34,421 bases of DNA. It comes from an uncultured Pelagibacteraceae bacterium (lineage in GTDB: Bacteria > Pseudomonadota > Alphaproteobacteria > Pelagibacterales > Pelagibacteraceae). The notes under the pieces are model-generated. The model did not search any database. It was not told the origin of the DNA and saw only the letters and a list, made by a program, of their open reading frames with translations. The stretch is taken from positions 1 to 34,421 of the forward strand of contig CACHFK010000007.1 of the NCBI GenBank assembly GCA_902579085.1, given 5' to 3'. Both the position numbers and the translations under genes were made by a program. Below are positions 17,592 to 27,133 of the stretch, in pieces. Positions within the stretch are counted from its first letter, which is position 1; each line of letters begins with the position of its first letter.

Positions 17592-18612
17592 CACAATTCC
17601 TTTGGATAAGTTTATCGATAAAGTCTTATATGACAAAAACAAAGGATATTACATGAATAGCAATCCAATAGGTGCTGGGGGTGATTTTATAACTTCACCA
17701 AATATATCAATAATGTTTTCTGAAATGATAGCAGTTTGGTTAATATCATTCTGGGAAAAAATTGGATGTCCAAAAAATATTAATATCGTTGAACTTGGAG
17801 CAGGAAATGGCGAAATGATGTATCAAATTTTAAATACTTTCAAAAAATTTAAAAATTGTAAAAAAAGTTCTAACTTTTTTATTTTTGAAAAAAGTCGATA
17901 CTTAAAAAAAATACAAAAAAGAAAACTAAAATTTGAAAATATAAAATGGGTAAATAATTTAAAATTTTCAAAGTTCCCAACAATATTCATTGCTAATGAA
18001 TTTTTTGATGCTCTTCCTATAAAACAATTTGTAAATAAAAAAAATACTTGGTATGAAAAATATATTGTAAATAAAAATAATTCATTTAATTTTTTTGATA
18101 AAAAAATAAAAAAAGAAGCAATTGAAAAATTATTAAAACATAAAATTTTTAAAAATCAAAAATTTATTGAATTTTCTCCGTTGGGAAATAAGATACTGGG
18201 ATCAATAACTAATATTATTAGAAAAAATAATGGAGGTTTATTAATATTTGATTACGGATACAATAGTAGAATAATGTTTGATACATTACAGAGTGTAAAA
18301 AAGCACAAGAAAAATAATTTACTAAAAAATATATATAAAGCAGATATTACATATTTAATAAATTTTAATTTTTTAAAAGAAACAATCAAAAAATTAAAGA
18401 TAAGTTCAATAAATTTAACTACACAGAGGAAATTTTTGTTAAAAATGGGAATATTAGAAAGAGCTGAAATAGTTAGTAAAAATATGCCTTTCTCCAAAAA
18501 ATCAGATGTTCATTTCAGAATTAAAAGATTAATTGATAAAAAGCAAATGGGAACATTATTTAAAGTTCTTTTTGCTACAAATAAAAAAAATAATTTTAGT
18601 TTAGGATTTTGA
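17572..18612 (+). CDS. MidA/NDUFAF7-family SAM-dependent methyltransferase
   Basis: This 346-residue cytosolic protein resembles the MidA/NDUFAF7 family; the mitochondrial member methylates an arginine of complex I subunit NDUFS2 during assembly. Family features are the N-terminal YMNSNPIGAGGDFITSPNIS, the SAM-binding loop NIVELGAGNGEMMYQI, the ANEFFDALPIKQF segment, EFSPLG, and GLLIFDYGYNS. I chose the ATG at 17572; a TTG 30 bases upstream would only add residues inside lgt. Position between lgt and pgeF is the usual alphaproteobacterial order. The protein is very Lys/Asn-rich, as expected from low GC. Confidence 0.85.
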   Translation: MILKKDSTIPLDKFIDKVLYDKNKGYYMNSNPIGAGGDFITSPNISIMFSEMIAVWLISFWEKIGCPKNINIVELGAGNGEMMYQILNTFKKFKNCKKSSNFFIFEKSRYLKKIQKRKLKFENIKWVNNLKFSKFPTIFIANEFFDALPIKQFVNKKNTWYEKYIVNKNNSFNFFDKKIKKEAIEKLLKHKIFKNQKFIEFSPLGNKILGSITNIIRKNNGGLLIFDYGYNSRIMFDTLQSVKKHKKNNLLKNIYKADITYLINFNFLKETIKKLKISSINLTTQRKFLLKMGILERAEIVSKNMPFSKKSDVHFRIKRLIDKKQMGTLFKVLFATNKKNNFSLGF

Positions 18613-18613
18613 A

Positions 18614-19366
18614 ATGATTAAATCTAGAATTTTAGGTAAATATAAAAATATTTCTCATGGATTTTTTAATCAATTAGGAGGTTGCTCTACTGGAATTTAT
18701 AAAAGCTTAAATTGTGGCATTGGTTCAAAAGATAATAAAAGAAATATAAATAAAAACTTAAAAAAAGTTTGTAAAAAAATAAAATGTTCAAAAAAAAATT
18801 TAATATTGCTTAATCAAATTCATAGTAATAAAGTTTTTTCAATAAACAAAACTCCAAAAAAAAAGTTTTTAGGAGATGCATTGATTACTTCCAAAAGCAA
18901 ACTTGCTTTAGGAATATTAACTGCTGATTGTGCTCCTGTATTCATTATTGATCCTAAAAAAAAAATAATTTCAGCAACCCATGTGGGATGGAAGGGAGCT
19001 TACAAAAAAATTATTTATAAGACTATTTGCAAATTAAAAAAAAAAGGAAGTAATATTAAAGATTTACTTGCTGTTATTGGACCTTGTATATCAAAGCAAA
19101 ATTATGAAATTAAAAAAGATTTTTTAAAGAAATTTACTATTCAAAATAAAAAAAATGTGCGCTTTTTTACTATTTATAAAAAAAAAATATTTTTTAGTTT
19201 AAATGAATATATTTTGGGTCAGCTTAAAGACATAGGTGTAAAAAATGTCGAGATTATTAAAAAAGACACCTATTCTTATAAAAATAATTTTTTTAGTTCC
19301 AGAAGGTCTTTAAAAAATAATTTTAATGATTTTGGTAGAAATATATCTGTAATTATGATTAAATAA
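18614..19366 (+). CDS. pgeF: Peptidoglycan editing factor / multicopper polyphenol oxidase-like (YfiH/PgeF)
   Basis: This 250-residue protein belongs to the YfiH/LACC1 family. The family has been reported to act as a purine nucleoside phosphorylase/adenosine deaminase and, in E. coli, to hydrolyse mis-incorporated amino acids in cell-wall precursors. The metal site is complete: H70 in LNQIHSNKV, C106 in TADCAPVFI and H123 in THVGWKGAY. IGPCISKQNYEI and the terminal SSRRSLKNNFNDFGRNISVI are also typical. It starts 1 bp after the midA-like gene, so it is clearly in the same transcription unit. The physiological substrate in this lineage is unknown. Confidence 0.9.
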   Translation: MIKSRILGKYKNISHGFFNQLGGCSTGIYKSLNCGIGSKDNKRNINKNLKKVCKKIKCSKKNLILLNQIHSNKVFSINKTPKKKFLGDALITSKSKLALGILTADCAPVFIIDPKKKIISATHVGWKGAYKKIIYKTICKLKKKGSNIKDLLAVIGPCISKQNYEIKKDFLKKFTIQNKKNVRFFTIYKKKIFFSLNEYILGQLKDIGVKNVEIIKKDTYSYKNNFFSSRRSLKNNFNDFGRNISVIMIK

Positions 19367-19380
19367 TTTATTCTTAGAAT

Positions 19381-20313
19381 ATGAAAATTCTCACAGGAAA
19401 TAGCAATAAACATTTAAGTGCTAAGATATCTAAATATCTTAAAAATAAATTAGTAAATTCTAGTATTAGAAAATTTTCTGATGGAGAAATTTATATTGAA
19501 ATAAATGAAAATATTAGAGGTAATAGTATATTTATTATTCAAGCTATTTCTTCACCTGCTAATGATAATTTAATGGAACTTCTTTTATGTATAGACGCAT
19601 TAAAAAGATCTTCTGCAAAAAATATAACTGCTGTTATTCCTTATTTTGGTTATGCTAGACAAGATCGTAAAGTTGTGCCAAGAACTTCTATATCTGCAAA
19701 ACTTGTTTCAAATCTAATTACAAAAGCAGGAGCAGACAGAATTGTAACTGTTGATCTTCATGCAGGACAAATACAAGGATTTTTTGATATTCCAGTTGAT
19801 AATCTATTTTCAACCCCAATATTTGCTAGACATATTAAGAGAAAAATTAAAAGTAAAAATTTAATTTGTGTAGCTCCGGATGTTGGAGGAGTTGAAAGAA
19901 CCAGAGCTTTGGGAAGAAAATTAGATGTTGGGTTAGCTATAATTGACAAGAGAAGACCATCTCCAGGCAAGTCACAGGTAATGAATGTAATAGGTAATGT
20001 TAAAGGAAAAACCTGTATAATTACTGATGATATAATCGACTCAGGTGGAACAATTGTAAATGCAGCAGAAGCATTAATAAAAAGAGGCGCTAAAGAAGTT
20101 TATGTATATGTTACACATGGAGTTTTAAGTGGTGAAGCAGTTGAAAAAATTAAAAAGTCTAAAATTAAAAATTTAGTTGTAACAGACACCATTGATAACT
20201 CGGATAAAGTAAAAAAATCAAGAAATATAGAGGTATTATCTATATCAAACTTATTGGCAGAAGCCATGAAAAGGATTTCTAATTCTACTTCAGTATCTGA
20301 TCTATTTAAATAA
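19381..20313 (+). CDS. prs: Ribose-phosphate pyrophosphokinase
   Basis: Prs makes PRPP from ribose 5-phosphate and ATP for nucleotide, histidine and tryptophan synthesis. The 310-residue protein has the conserved RKFSDGEIYIEINENIRG start, the ATP-binding PYFGYARQDRK segment, VDLHAGQIQGFFDIPVDNL with the catalytic-region His, and the PRPP signature IITDDIIDSGGTIVNAAEAL near residues 217-236. Length is normal for class I enzymes. It is 14 bp after pgeF and 42 bp before rplY; the prs-rplY-pth-ychF order is common in Proteobacteria. Confidence 0.97.
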   Translation: MKILTGNSNKHLSAKISKYLKNKLVNSSIRKFSDGEIYIEINENIRGNSIFIIQAISSPANDNLMELLLCIDALKRSSAKNITAVIPYFGYARQDRKVVPRTSISAKLVSNLITKAGADRIVTVDLHAGQIQGFFDIPVDNLFSTPIFARHIKRKIKSKNLICVAPDVGGVERTRALGRKLDVGLAIIDKRRPSPGKSQVMNVIGNVKGKTCIITDDIIDSGGTIVNAAEALIKRGAKEVYVYVTHGVLSGEAVEKIKKSKIKNLVVTDTIDNSDKVKKSRNIEVLSISNLLAEAMKRISNSTSVSDLFK

Positions 20314-20355
20314 TTCTTGTAAAATTTAGATTCATCAGTTAAAACCCAGCTCTTT

Positions 20356-21063
20356 ATGAGTTTAATTCAAGCAACAATTAGAAATACAAAAACCAGCGGT
20401 GAACTAAAAGCTTTGAGAAAAAGTGGAAATGTTCCAGGCATTATTTACGGTGGTGAAAATGCTAATGAAAAAATTTCTCTTTCGAAAAAAGAAGTTAAAA
20501 ACTTAATTAATAAAGAAAATTTTTTATCAAATGTAATTTCTATTAAACTTGATGAAAAAGAACAAAAGGTTTTACCAAGAGAGATATCTTTCGACGCAAT
20601 TTCTGATGAACCAACGCATATTGATTTTTTAAGAATAGTAAAAGGTTCTAAAATAATTTTAGAAATACCTGTAAGATTTATAAATAATGAATTATCTCCA
20701 GGGTTAAAAAGAGGTGGGGTTTTAAATATAGTTAGACGTAAAGTAGAATTAAAATGCCCAACTGAAAATATTCCAACAGAACTTGTTGTAGATTTAGAAG
20801 GTTTAGAGATAGGAACAAGTATTAAGATTTCATCTATTAGTTTGCCAGAAAATGTCACACCAACAATTCAAGGAAGAGATTTTGTAATTGCAACTGTAGC
20901 AGCTCCTACAATTGTAAAAGAACCTGAAAAACCTGCTGAAGCTGAAGGTGAAGCTGTTGCTGGAGAAGGCGCAGAAGCAAGTTCTACAGAAGGTGATAAT
21001 AAAACAGCTGAGTCTGAGGATAAAAAAGAAGAAGCTGAAAAACCTGTAGCAGAAAAAAAATAA
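20356..21063 (+). CDS. rplY: 50S ribosomal protein L25/general stress protein Ctc
   Basis: This 235-residue protein binds 5S rRNA in the large subunit. The N-terminal L25 domain (about 1-95, with GNVPGIIYGG and ISFDAISDEPTHIDFLRI) is followed by the TL5/Ctc-type beta domain (about 96-185, IPVRFINNELSPGLKRGG, LRRKVELKCPTENIP-like segment). A low-complexity acidic tail rich in Ala, Glu, Lys and Ser follows from about residue 186 to the end. The tail is longer than the core family needs and is locally richer in GC than its surroundings. A single GANTC site lies in the 42-bp leader at 20329-20333. Confidence 0.95.
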   Translation: MSLIQATIRNTKTSGELKALRKSGNVPGIIYGGENANEKISLSKKEVKNLINKENFLSNVISIKLDEKEQKVLPREISFDAISDEPTHIDFLRIVKGSKIILEIPVRFINNELSPGLKRGGVLNIVRRKVELKCPTENIPTELVVDLEGLEIGTSIKISSISLPENVTPTIQGRDFVIATVAAPTIVKEPEKPAEAEGEAVAGEGAEASSTEGDNKTAESEDKKEEAEKPVAEKK

Positions 21064-21098
21064 AAATTAACTTTGAATATTTCCATTAATAAGAATTT

Positions 21099-21659
21099 AT
21101 GTTGTTATTTGTAGGACTAGGAAATCCAACGCCCAATAGTCAGAATAATAGACATAATGTCGGATTTAAAATAGTTGATTCAATAAATAAAGAATTTGGT
21201 CTCTCAAAACAAAAACCCAAATTCAAAGGTCTTTTGACAACAGGAAACATAAAAGAAAAAAAAATATATGCGATAAAACCTCTAACGTTTATGAATAATT
21301 CAGGAATTTGTATAAGAGAACTGTTAGAATACTTTAAAATAGACTCAGAAGATGTAATTGTTTTTCATGATGATTTAGATGTTGAATTTGGAAAAATAAA
21401 AGCAAAATTTGGTGGATCGGATGCAGGTCACAACGGCATTGCATCAATTGATAAATTTATTGGAAAAGATTATTCAAGAGTAAGAATAGGAATTGGAAAA
21501 CCAAAAGAGAAAATATCTTCGGCTGACTATGTTTTAAATGACTTTAGTGAAGAAGAGAATGAAAACTTAGAAAAAATTACAAAAAATATTATTGACTCAA
21601 TTTCTATTTTAATTGATAAAAAGTTAGACTTATTCTCCAGTACAGTAAATAATAATTAA
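21099..21659 (+). CDS. pth: Peptidyl-tRNA hydrolase
   Basis: Pth releases peptides from prematurely dropped peptidyl-tRNA so the tRNA can be reused. The 186-residue enzyme has N9 in VGLGNP, the catalytic H19 in NNRHNVGF, the conserved FMNNSG, the HDDLDVEFGKIKAKFGGS loop with the active-site Asp, and DAGHNGIASI followed by RVRIGIGKP. All are expected positions for the bacterial family. It directly abuts ychF with no intergenic base, and follows rplY by 35 bp, so all three are likely cotranscribed. Confidence 0.96.
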   Translation: MLLFVGLGNPTPNSQNNRHNVGFKIVDSINKEFGLSKQKPKFKGLLTTGNIKEKKIYAIKPLTFMNNSGICIRELLEYFKIDSEDVIVFHDDLDVEFGKIKAKFGGSDAGHNGIASIDKFIGKDYSRVRIGIGKPKEKISSADYVLNDFSEEENENLEKITKNIIDSISILIDKKLDLFSSTVNNN

Positions 21660-22736
21660 ATGGGTTTTAAGTGTGGGATAGTTGGATTACCTAATGTTGG
21701 TAAATCAACTTTGTTTAATGCTTTAACCAATAGTAGTAAAGCTCAGGCTGAAAATTTTCCATTTTGTACTATAGATCCAAACATAGGTATAGTTCCTGTT
21801 CCAGACAAACGATTGGAAAAATTAGTTTCAATTTCGAATTCTGCAAAAAAAATTCATACTACTATTTCATTTGTTGATATAGCTGGACTTGTGAAAGGTG
21901 CTTCAAAAGGAGAAGGTCTGGGAAATAAATTTTTATCACATATAAGAGAAGTTGATGCAATAATTCATATGATTAGATGTTTTGACTCTGATGATATTCA
22001 AAATGTAAATCCAAATGTAGATCCTATTAGAGATTTAGAAATTATAGAAACTGAAATGAAATTAGCAGATTTAGACTCTATTGAAAAAAGACTTGATAAA
22101 AAAAATAAGAAAAATTTAGATGAAAATTTATTTAAAATCTTAGAAAAAGCTAAACAATTAATCAATAATGATAATGATTTAAATATTTTATATGATGAAT
22201 ATGATGAAAAAGATTTAAAACAATGCGCTTTATTATCTATAAAGCCTAAACTTTATATATGTAATGTTGATGAAAAAAGTATTGAAAATGGAAATGGATA
22301 TACTGAAAAATTTATAGCTAAATATGGTGAAAAAAACACAATAATTATATCGGCAGAAATTGAAAATCAAATCAACCAACTTGGCGATCAAGTTGAAAAA
22401 GAAAATTATATGAAGATGATTGATATGAAAGAAACTGGATTAAACAATTTGATTAAAAAAGGATACAATTTGTTATCACTTGAAACTTTTTTCACATCAG
22501 GTCCAGAAGAGTCTAGAGCCTGGACTATAAAAAAAAATTGTACTGCGCCTAAAGCTGCTGGCGAGATCCATACTGACTTTGAAAAAGGATTTATTAGAGC
22601 TGAAACAGTTTCATATAAGGATTTTATTGAAAATAAAGGATGGCTCAAATCAAGAGAATCTGGAAAAATGAGATTAGAGGGTAAAGATTATATTGTTAAT
22701 GATGGAGATATTCTAAACTTTAGATTCAATACGTGA
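21660..22736 (+). CDS. ychF: Obg-family ATPase YchF/OLA1
   Basis: This 358-residue P-loop protein belongs to the YchF/OLA1 family, which prefers ATP and associates with ribosomes. GLPNVGKSTLFNALT is the G1 motif (8-22). FCTIDPNIG and VDIAGLVKGASKGEGLGNKF give G2/G3. ICNVDE replaces the GTP-specific NKxD, as is typical for the ATP-binding group. A coiled-coil insertion (ADLDSIEKRLDKK) and a C-terminal TGS domain (with RAWTIKKNCTAPKAAGEIH) follow. The last 24 bases overlap the convergent petC. Confidence 0.96.
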   Translation: MGFKCGIVGLPNVGKSTLFNALTNSSKAQAENFPFCTIDPNIGIVPVPDKRLEKLVSISNSAKKIHTTISFVDIAGLVKGASKGEGLGNKFLSHIREVDAIIHMIRCFDSDDIQNVNPNVDPIRDLEIIETEMKLADLDSIEKRLDKKNKKNLDENLFKILEKAKQLINNDNDLNILYDEYDEKDLKQCALLSIKPKLYICNVDEKSIENGNGYTEKFIAKYGEKNTIIISAEIENQINQLGDQVEKENYMKMIDMKETGLNNLIKKGYNLLSLETFFTSGPEESRAWTIKKNCTAPKAAGEIHTDFEKGFIRAETVSYKDFIENKGWLKSRESGKMRLEGKDYIVNDGDILNFRFNT

Positions 22737-23495
22737 CCAAATCTTTTTCATGCTGAAATAAACTAATATACTTATAATTATTAAATATATAATTACTCTA
22801 AATCCAAACTTATGTCTTTGTTCTAGATGTGGTTCTGCAGCCCACATTAAAAAAGTTACAACATCTCTTGACATTTGTTCGGTAGAAGCCTTTGTTCCAT
22901 CAGAATATTCAACTATATCATCTGATAATGGTGCTGACATTTTAATTTTATTTCCATACATAAACTTATTGTAATAAACCCCATCATCTAGCTCCATATC
23001 TGCTGGTGGATCTTCATATCCAAGAAGTAGTGAATAAATGTAATCTGCTCCACCTTTTCTAGCTTTAACTAGTACAGACATATCCGGAGGATATGCACCA
23101 CCATTTGCTGACTTTGCTTCTTCATCATTTGCATATGGCATTACAAACTTATCGGAAAGTCTTGCTGGTCTTGTAAACATCTCTCCAGTGCTATCAGGAC
23201 CATCTGTGACCTCAAAATTAGATGCTATTGCTTTAGCCTCTTCTTCGGTAAATTCAGGACCTCCTTTTTCCGTAAGGTTTCTATAGCTTAAATACTTTAC
23301 TGAATGGCATGATGCACATACTTCGTTATAAACTTGGTATCCTCTTTGTAGCGAAGCCCTATCGAATTTTCCAAAAAAACTTTTAAAGCTCCAATCGACT
23401 TTCAAAAGTTCCGCTGATTTTTCTGCTGCTTTTGTATAATTTATATTAAACAATAATAATGATGTACAAAATAAAATTTTCAGAAATTTTTTCAC
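22713..23495 (-). CDS. petC: Cytochrome c1 of the bc1 complex
   Basis: This 260-residue subunit carries electrons from the Rieske protein to soluble cytochrome c. It has an N-terminal signal peptide (about 1-23), the heme c site C60-A-S-C63-H64, the conserved [11 protein letters not shown] region, [16 protein letters not shown], and a C-terminal membrane anchor ([16 protein letters not shown]) that leaves most of the protein in the periplasm. It overlaps petB by 4 bp (ATGA), and its stop region overlaps ychF by 24 bp. It is the last gene of petABC; length and features are typical of alphaproteobacterial cytochrome c1. Confidence 0.96.
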   Translation of the reverse strand: MKKFLKILFCTSLLLFNINYTKAAEKSAELLKVDWSFKSFFGKFDRASLQRGYQVYNEVCASCHSVKYLSYRNLTEKGGPEFTEEEAKAIASNFEVTDGPDSTGEMFTRPARLSDKFVMPYANDEEAKSANGGAYPPDMSVLVKARKGGADYIYSLLLGYEDPPADMELDDGVYYNKFMYGNKIKMSAPLSDDIVEYSDGTKASTEQMSRDVVTFLMWAAEPHLEQRHKFGFRVIIYLIIISILVYFSMKKIWSRIESKV

Positions 23496-24760
23496 AAATT
23501 TTCTCTATTATTCTGTTTGTTTTTGGTTGTAGCTTGGTTCGGAAATCCTCCAAGAACAGGTTCTGTTATGCTTAATGGAATATCTAATGTTTTCTCTTTT
23601 CTTCCTAAGACTGGAAGAATAACTAAGAAATGAAGAAAATAATATGCAGTTGCAACACGAGCTATAATTAAATAAGCACCTTCCGCAGGCATTGCTCCCA
23701 TGTATCCCAATATCAAAACATCAGCTACAAGAAACCAATAAAATTGTTTATAGATTGGTCTAAATATTGCAGATCTTACTTTTGAAGTATCTAACCAAGG
23801 CAAAATTACTAAGACAAAAATTGATGCAAACATTGCAATTACTCCTAATAGTTTATCTGGGACTGACCTTAAAATTGCATAGAAAGGCAATAAATACCAT
23901 TCTGGAACTATATGAGCAGGGGTAACTAATGGGTCTGCTTCTATATAATTATCTGCATGTCCCAGAATATTTGGTGAGTAAAAAACAAAAAATGCAAAAA
24001 CAATTAAAAATAGTAATAAGGCAAATAAATCTTTAATTACAATATATGGGTGAAAAGGAACTGTATCTTTAGAAGGTTTTTTAATATCAATTCCAATGGG
24101 ATTATTATTTCCAGGAACATGTAATGCCCAAATATGAAGTATTACCAGTCCTAAAATTAAAAAAGGTAAAAGATAATGTAAACTAAAAAATCTTGTAAGG
24201 GTTGGGTTGTCAACTGAATAACCTCCCCATAACCAATTAGTAACACTTTCACCTATGAAAGGAATTGCACTAAATAGATTTGTAATTACTGTTGCGCCCC
24301 AAAAACTCATTTGTCCCCATGGAAGCACATATCCCATAAAAGCAGTAGCCATCATCAAGAAATAAATAATCATTCCAATAATCCATATTACTTCTCTGGG
24401 AGATTTATAAGATCCATAATATAATGATCTAAATATGTGAATATAAACAGCAAGAAAAAACATTGATGCACCATTTGCATGAACATATCGAATTAACCAA
24501 CCATAGTTAACGTCACGCATAATATGTTCTACACTTCCAAATGCTAACTCAGCATGAGCAATATAATGCATTCCTAAAATTATTCCGGTTATTATTTGAG
24601 TTATTAGACAAAAAGTTAATATTCCCCCAAATGTCCACCAATAATTTAAATTTTTTGGAGTTGGATATTCTTGCAAATGATTTGAAAGCGTTAGTAAAGG
24701 CAAACGATCATTAAACCATTTTCCTAACTTTGAACTCGGCTGGTAATCGTGATCACTCAT
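23492..24760 (-). CDS. petB: Cytochrome b of the bc1 complex
   Basis: This 422-residue integral membrane subunit holds hemes bL and bH and both quinone sites. The first pair of heme histidines lies in [37 protein letters not shown] and the second in [25 protein letters not shown]. The Qo-site PEWY is present in [17 protein letters not shown]. About eight membrane helices are visible. The bacterial single-polypeptide length (rather than the split b6/IV type) fits alphaproteobacteria. It starts 7 bp after petA and overlaps petC. Confidence 0.97.
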   Translation of the reverse strand: MSDHDYQPSSKLGKWFNDRLPLLTLSNHLQEYPTPKNLNYWWTFGGILTFCLITQIITGIILGMHYIAHAELAFGSVEHIMRDVNYGWLIRYVHANGASMFFLAVYIHIFRSLYYGSYKSPREVIWIIGMIIYFLMMATAFMGYVLPWGQMSFWGATVITNLFSAIPFIGESVTNWLWGGYSVDNPTLTRFFSLHYLLPFLILGLVILHIWALHVPGNNNPIGIDIKKPSKDTVPFHPYIVIKDLFALLLFLIVFAFFVFYSPNILGHADNYIEADPLVTPAHIVPEWYLLPFYAILRSVPDKLLGVIAMFASIFVLVILPWLDTSKVRSAIFRPIYKQFYWFLVADVLILGYMGAMPAEGAYLIIARVATAYYFLHFLVILPVLGRKEKTLDIPLSITEPVLGGFPNQATTKNKQNNRENL

Positions 24761-24767
24761 TTTTTAT

Positions 24768-25286
24768 CTAACCTATTTTTATAGTTGTGTTATTTACAAA
24801 TACGTATTTTGGAACTTCCATATTTGTTGGTGCTGGACCTTTTCTTATTCTCCCTGAAGTGTCATAGTGCGAGCCATGACAAGGGCAAAACCATGCATTA
24901 TAATCACCTTTATCTGCCAAAGGTACACAGCCTAAATGTGTACAAACTCCAAGCATAACTAGCCACTCAGGATTTTTAGCTCTATCTTCATCTTTTTCAG
25001 GATGTTTTAATTCTTTTAAATCTACAGATCTTGCACTATCGATCTCTTCTTTGGTTCTTCTTTTAATAAAAACCGGTTTTCCTCTCCATAAAACTGTTAT
25101 TGATTGACCTGGTTCAACTCCACTTATATCTACTTCGGTACTAGCTAAAGCTTTAACAGAAGCATCAGGGTTCATTTGGTCAATTAAAGGCCATACAGCC
25201 GCTCCTACTCCCACAGCTCCTGCTGCAGTAGTTGCTGTTAAAATAAAGTCTCTTCTATTTGGCTTTTTTTTATCTGATTCTGACAT
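24768..25286 (-). CDS. petA: Rieske iron-sulfur subunit of the bc1 complex
   Basis: This protein of about 172 residues passes electrons from ubiquinol to cytochrome c1. The N-terminus has a twin-arginine-like [13 protein letters not shown] followed by one transmembrane helix, which remains as the anchor. The [2Fe-2S] ligands lie in CTHLGC and CPCHGSHYD, and [12 protein letters not shown] follows as usual. The start is uncertain: ATG 25286 gives MSESDKKK, while a TTG at 25301 adds five residues. A strong AAGGAG (minus strand, 25307-25302) lies 1 nt from the TTG and about 15 nt from the ATG, and fits neither well. It is the first gene of petABC. Confidence 0.95.
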   Translation of the reverse strand: MSESDKKKPNRRDFILTATTAAGAVGVGAAVWPLIDQMNPDASVKALASTEVDISGVEPGQSITVLWRGKPVFIKRRTKEEIDSARSVDLKELKHPEKDEDRAKNPEWLVMLGVCTHLGCVPLADKGDYNAWFCPCHGSHYDTSGRIRKGPAPTNMEVPKYVFVNNTTIKIG

Positions 25287-25355
25287 CTTTATTATTTTCA
25301 ATCTCCTTTAATATATGTTTTCATATAAGAAAAGAGATATTTTTCTATAGCAAGA

Positions 25356-25838
25356 ATGACACACAAAAGATCGATTTCAGTACCTAAAATTGCGCTATAT
25401 GAGCCTGATATTCCTCAAAATACTGCGGCTATAATTAGAACATGTTCTTGCTTGGGTGCTATTCTAGAAATAATTGAACCCTGTGGATTTTTGTTCAATG
25501 ATAAAAGGTTTAAAAGAGTTGTAATGGATTATTTGGATGAAAGTATGATTAATATTTATAATAGTGCTGAAGAATTTTTTGAATATAAAAAGTCAGAAAG
25601 AATAATATTAATGACTACTAAAGCAAAAAAAAAATATACTGATTTTAAATTTAAAAAAAATGATACTTTATTATTTGGGAGAGAAAGTGCTGGCGTACCT
25701 GAGGCTATTCATAAAAAAATAAAAAATAAAATAAAAATACCAATGATTGAAAAAAAAAGATCTTTAAACTTGGCCAGCTCAGTAGCAATAACTTTAGCCG
25801 AAAATTTAAGACAAACAAATTATATATGGACCAAATAA
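25356..25838 (+). CDS. trmL: tRNA (cytidine/uridine-34-2'-O)-methyltransferase
   Basis: TrmL methylates the ribose of the wobble nucleotide of certain leucine tRNAs, using SAM. The 160-residue protein is a SPOUT-fold enzyme of TrmL length. It has PDIPQNTAAIIRTCSCLG near the N-terminus, LLFGRESAGVPEAI in the middle and the knot-forming RSLNLASSVAITLAENLRQ at the end. It is divergent from petA and overlaps hemF by 13 bp. A position between petABC and hemF is usual in Alphaproteobacteria. Confidence 0.93.
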   Translation: MTHKRSISVPKIALYEPDIPQNTAAIIRTCSCLGAILEIIEPCGFLFNDKRFKRVVMDYLDESMINIYNSAEEFFEYKKSERIILMTTKAKKKYTDFKFKKNDTLLFGRESAGVPEAIHKKIKNKIKIPMIEKKRSLNLASSVAITLAENLRQTNYIWTK

Positions 25839-26653
25839 TTAAAAAAAAATTAGTAAGAAATTGGTTTAAAACTTTACAAGAAGTTTTATGTAAAGAAATA
25901 GAAGAATTAGAAGGTGGCTCAAAATTATTTAAATATAAAAATTGGGAAAGAGGAAATAATTCAAAAGAAGGAGGGGGTCAATCAAGAATTTATGAAAATG
26001 GAAAAATATTTGATAAAGTTGGAGTAAACTTTTCTGAAGTTTATGGAACATTTTCTAAACAATTTAGAAATAAAATTCCAGGTGCAAATAAGAATCCTAA
26101 ATTTTGGGCCTCTGGTATATCTGTAGTTATGCATATGAAAAATCCAAACGTTCCAGCAATGCATTTTAATACAAGATATGTTTATACATCATATGGATGG
26201 TTTGGTGGAGGAATGGATGTAACTCCTTGCTTTAAAGATAAAAAGTTAGAAAAATGGTTTCACTCTGAATTAAAAAAATCCTGTGATAAACACGATAAAA
26301 ATTATTATAAAAAATACAAAAAATGGTGCGATGAATATTTTTATTTGCCGCATCGCAATGAACCAAGAGGTATAGGTGGTATTTTTTTTGACTATAAAAA
26401 AAATAATTGGGAAAAAGATTTTTCTTTTGTGAGAGAAGTGGGGATAAGCTTTAAAAATATATTTAGAGAAATAATATTAAAAAAATATAAAAAAAAATGG
26501 ACAAAAAAAGATAAAGAAATTCAGTATGAAAAAAGAGGAAGATACGTCGAATTTAATTTGTTATATGATAGAGGAACGAAATTTGGTTTACAAACTGGTG
26601 GAAATGTTGATGCTATATTAATGTCTTTGCCTCCATTGGCAAAGTGGAAATAA
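25826..26653 (+). CDS. hemF: Oxygen-dependent coproporphyrinogen III oxidase
   Basis: HemF oxidatively decarboxylates coproporphyrinogen III to protoporphyrinogen IX, using O2, for heme synthesis. The 275-residue protein has the conserved EGGGQSRIYENGKIFDKVG-like start, FWASGISVVMHMKNPNVPA, MHFNTRYVYTSYGWFGGGMDVTP, the RGIGGIFFDY segment and the terminal YVEFNLLYDRGTKFGLQTGGN. It is probably cotranscribed with trmL and greA. Its place beside the bc1 genes fits a supply of heme for respiration. It implies an aerobic lifestyle. Confidence 0.96.
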   Translation: MDQIIKKKLVRNWFKTLQEVLCKEIEELEGGSKLFKYKNWERGNNSKEGGGQSRIYENGKIFDKVGVNFSEVYGTFSKQFRNKIPGANKNPKFWASGISVVMHMKNPNVPAMHFNTRYVYTSYGWFGGGMDVTPCFKDKKLEKWFHSELKKSCDKHDKNYYKKYKKWCDEYFYLPHRNEPRGIGGIFFDYKKNNWEKDFSFVREVGISFKNIFREIILKKYKKKWTKKDKEIQYEKRGRYVEFNLLYDRGTKFGLQTGGNVDAILMSLPPLAKWK

Positions 26654-26656
26654 ATT

Positions 26657-27133
26657 ATGGATAAAGAACCAATTACAATTAATGGATTAGAAAAAATTAA
26701 AGATGAACTTGTTTTTCTAAAAGAAAAAAAAAGGCCAGAAATAGTTGCCGCAATATCAGAAGCTAGATCACATGGTGATTTAAAAGAAAATGCAGAATAC
26801 CACGCAGCCAAAGAACAACAATCTCATAATGAAGGTAGGATTCAAGAAATAGAAAGTATTATTGCGCGAGCAAATGTTATTGATGTAACCAAGATTAATA
26901 ATGATGGAAAAGTTATTTTTGGTTCAACTGTTTATTTACAAAATTTAGATAACAATGAAAAAATAGAATATAAAATTGTTGGAAAAGATGAAGCTGACTT
27001 AAAGCAAAAACTTCTATTTTTTAAATCACCGATAGGAAAAGGTCTTATAGGAAAAAATAAAGGTGACTTAGTTGAAGTTACCACTCCTGCAGGAATAAAA
27101 AATTTCGAAATAATTGATGTAAAATATATTTAA
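26657..27133 (+). CDS. greA: Transcription elongation factor GreA
   Basis: GreA rescues backtracked RNA polymerase by stimulating transcript cleavage through its secondary channel. The 158-residue protein has the N-terminal coiled coil with [20 protein letters not shown], whose acidic Asp/Glu at the loop tip (D and E of GDLKENAEY) are the functional residues. A C-terminal FKBP-like domain follows, with [10 protein letters not shown] and [18 protein letters not shown]. Length is typical. It follows hemF by 3 bp, and its stop overlaps the convergent CCA-enzyme gene in a TTAA. Confidence 0.96.
   Translation: MDKEPITINGLEKIKDELVFLKEKKRPEIVAAISEARSHGDLKENAEYHAAKEQQSHNEGRIQEIESIIARANVIDVTKINNDGKVIFGSTVYLQNLDNNEKIEYKIVGKDEADLKQKLLFFKSPIGKGLIGKNKGDLVEVTTPAGIKNFEIIDVKYI

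Noticed and set aside
20445-20858. Minus-strand frame of 137 codons inside rplY
   Set aside because: It has no family features and mirrors the codon pattern of the clear L25 gene; it is a shadow frame.
26521-26811. Minus-strand frame of 96 codons over the hemF-greA junction
   Set aside because: Antisense to two conserved genes, with no motif or independent start signal.
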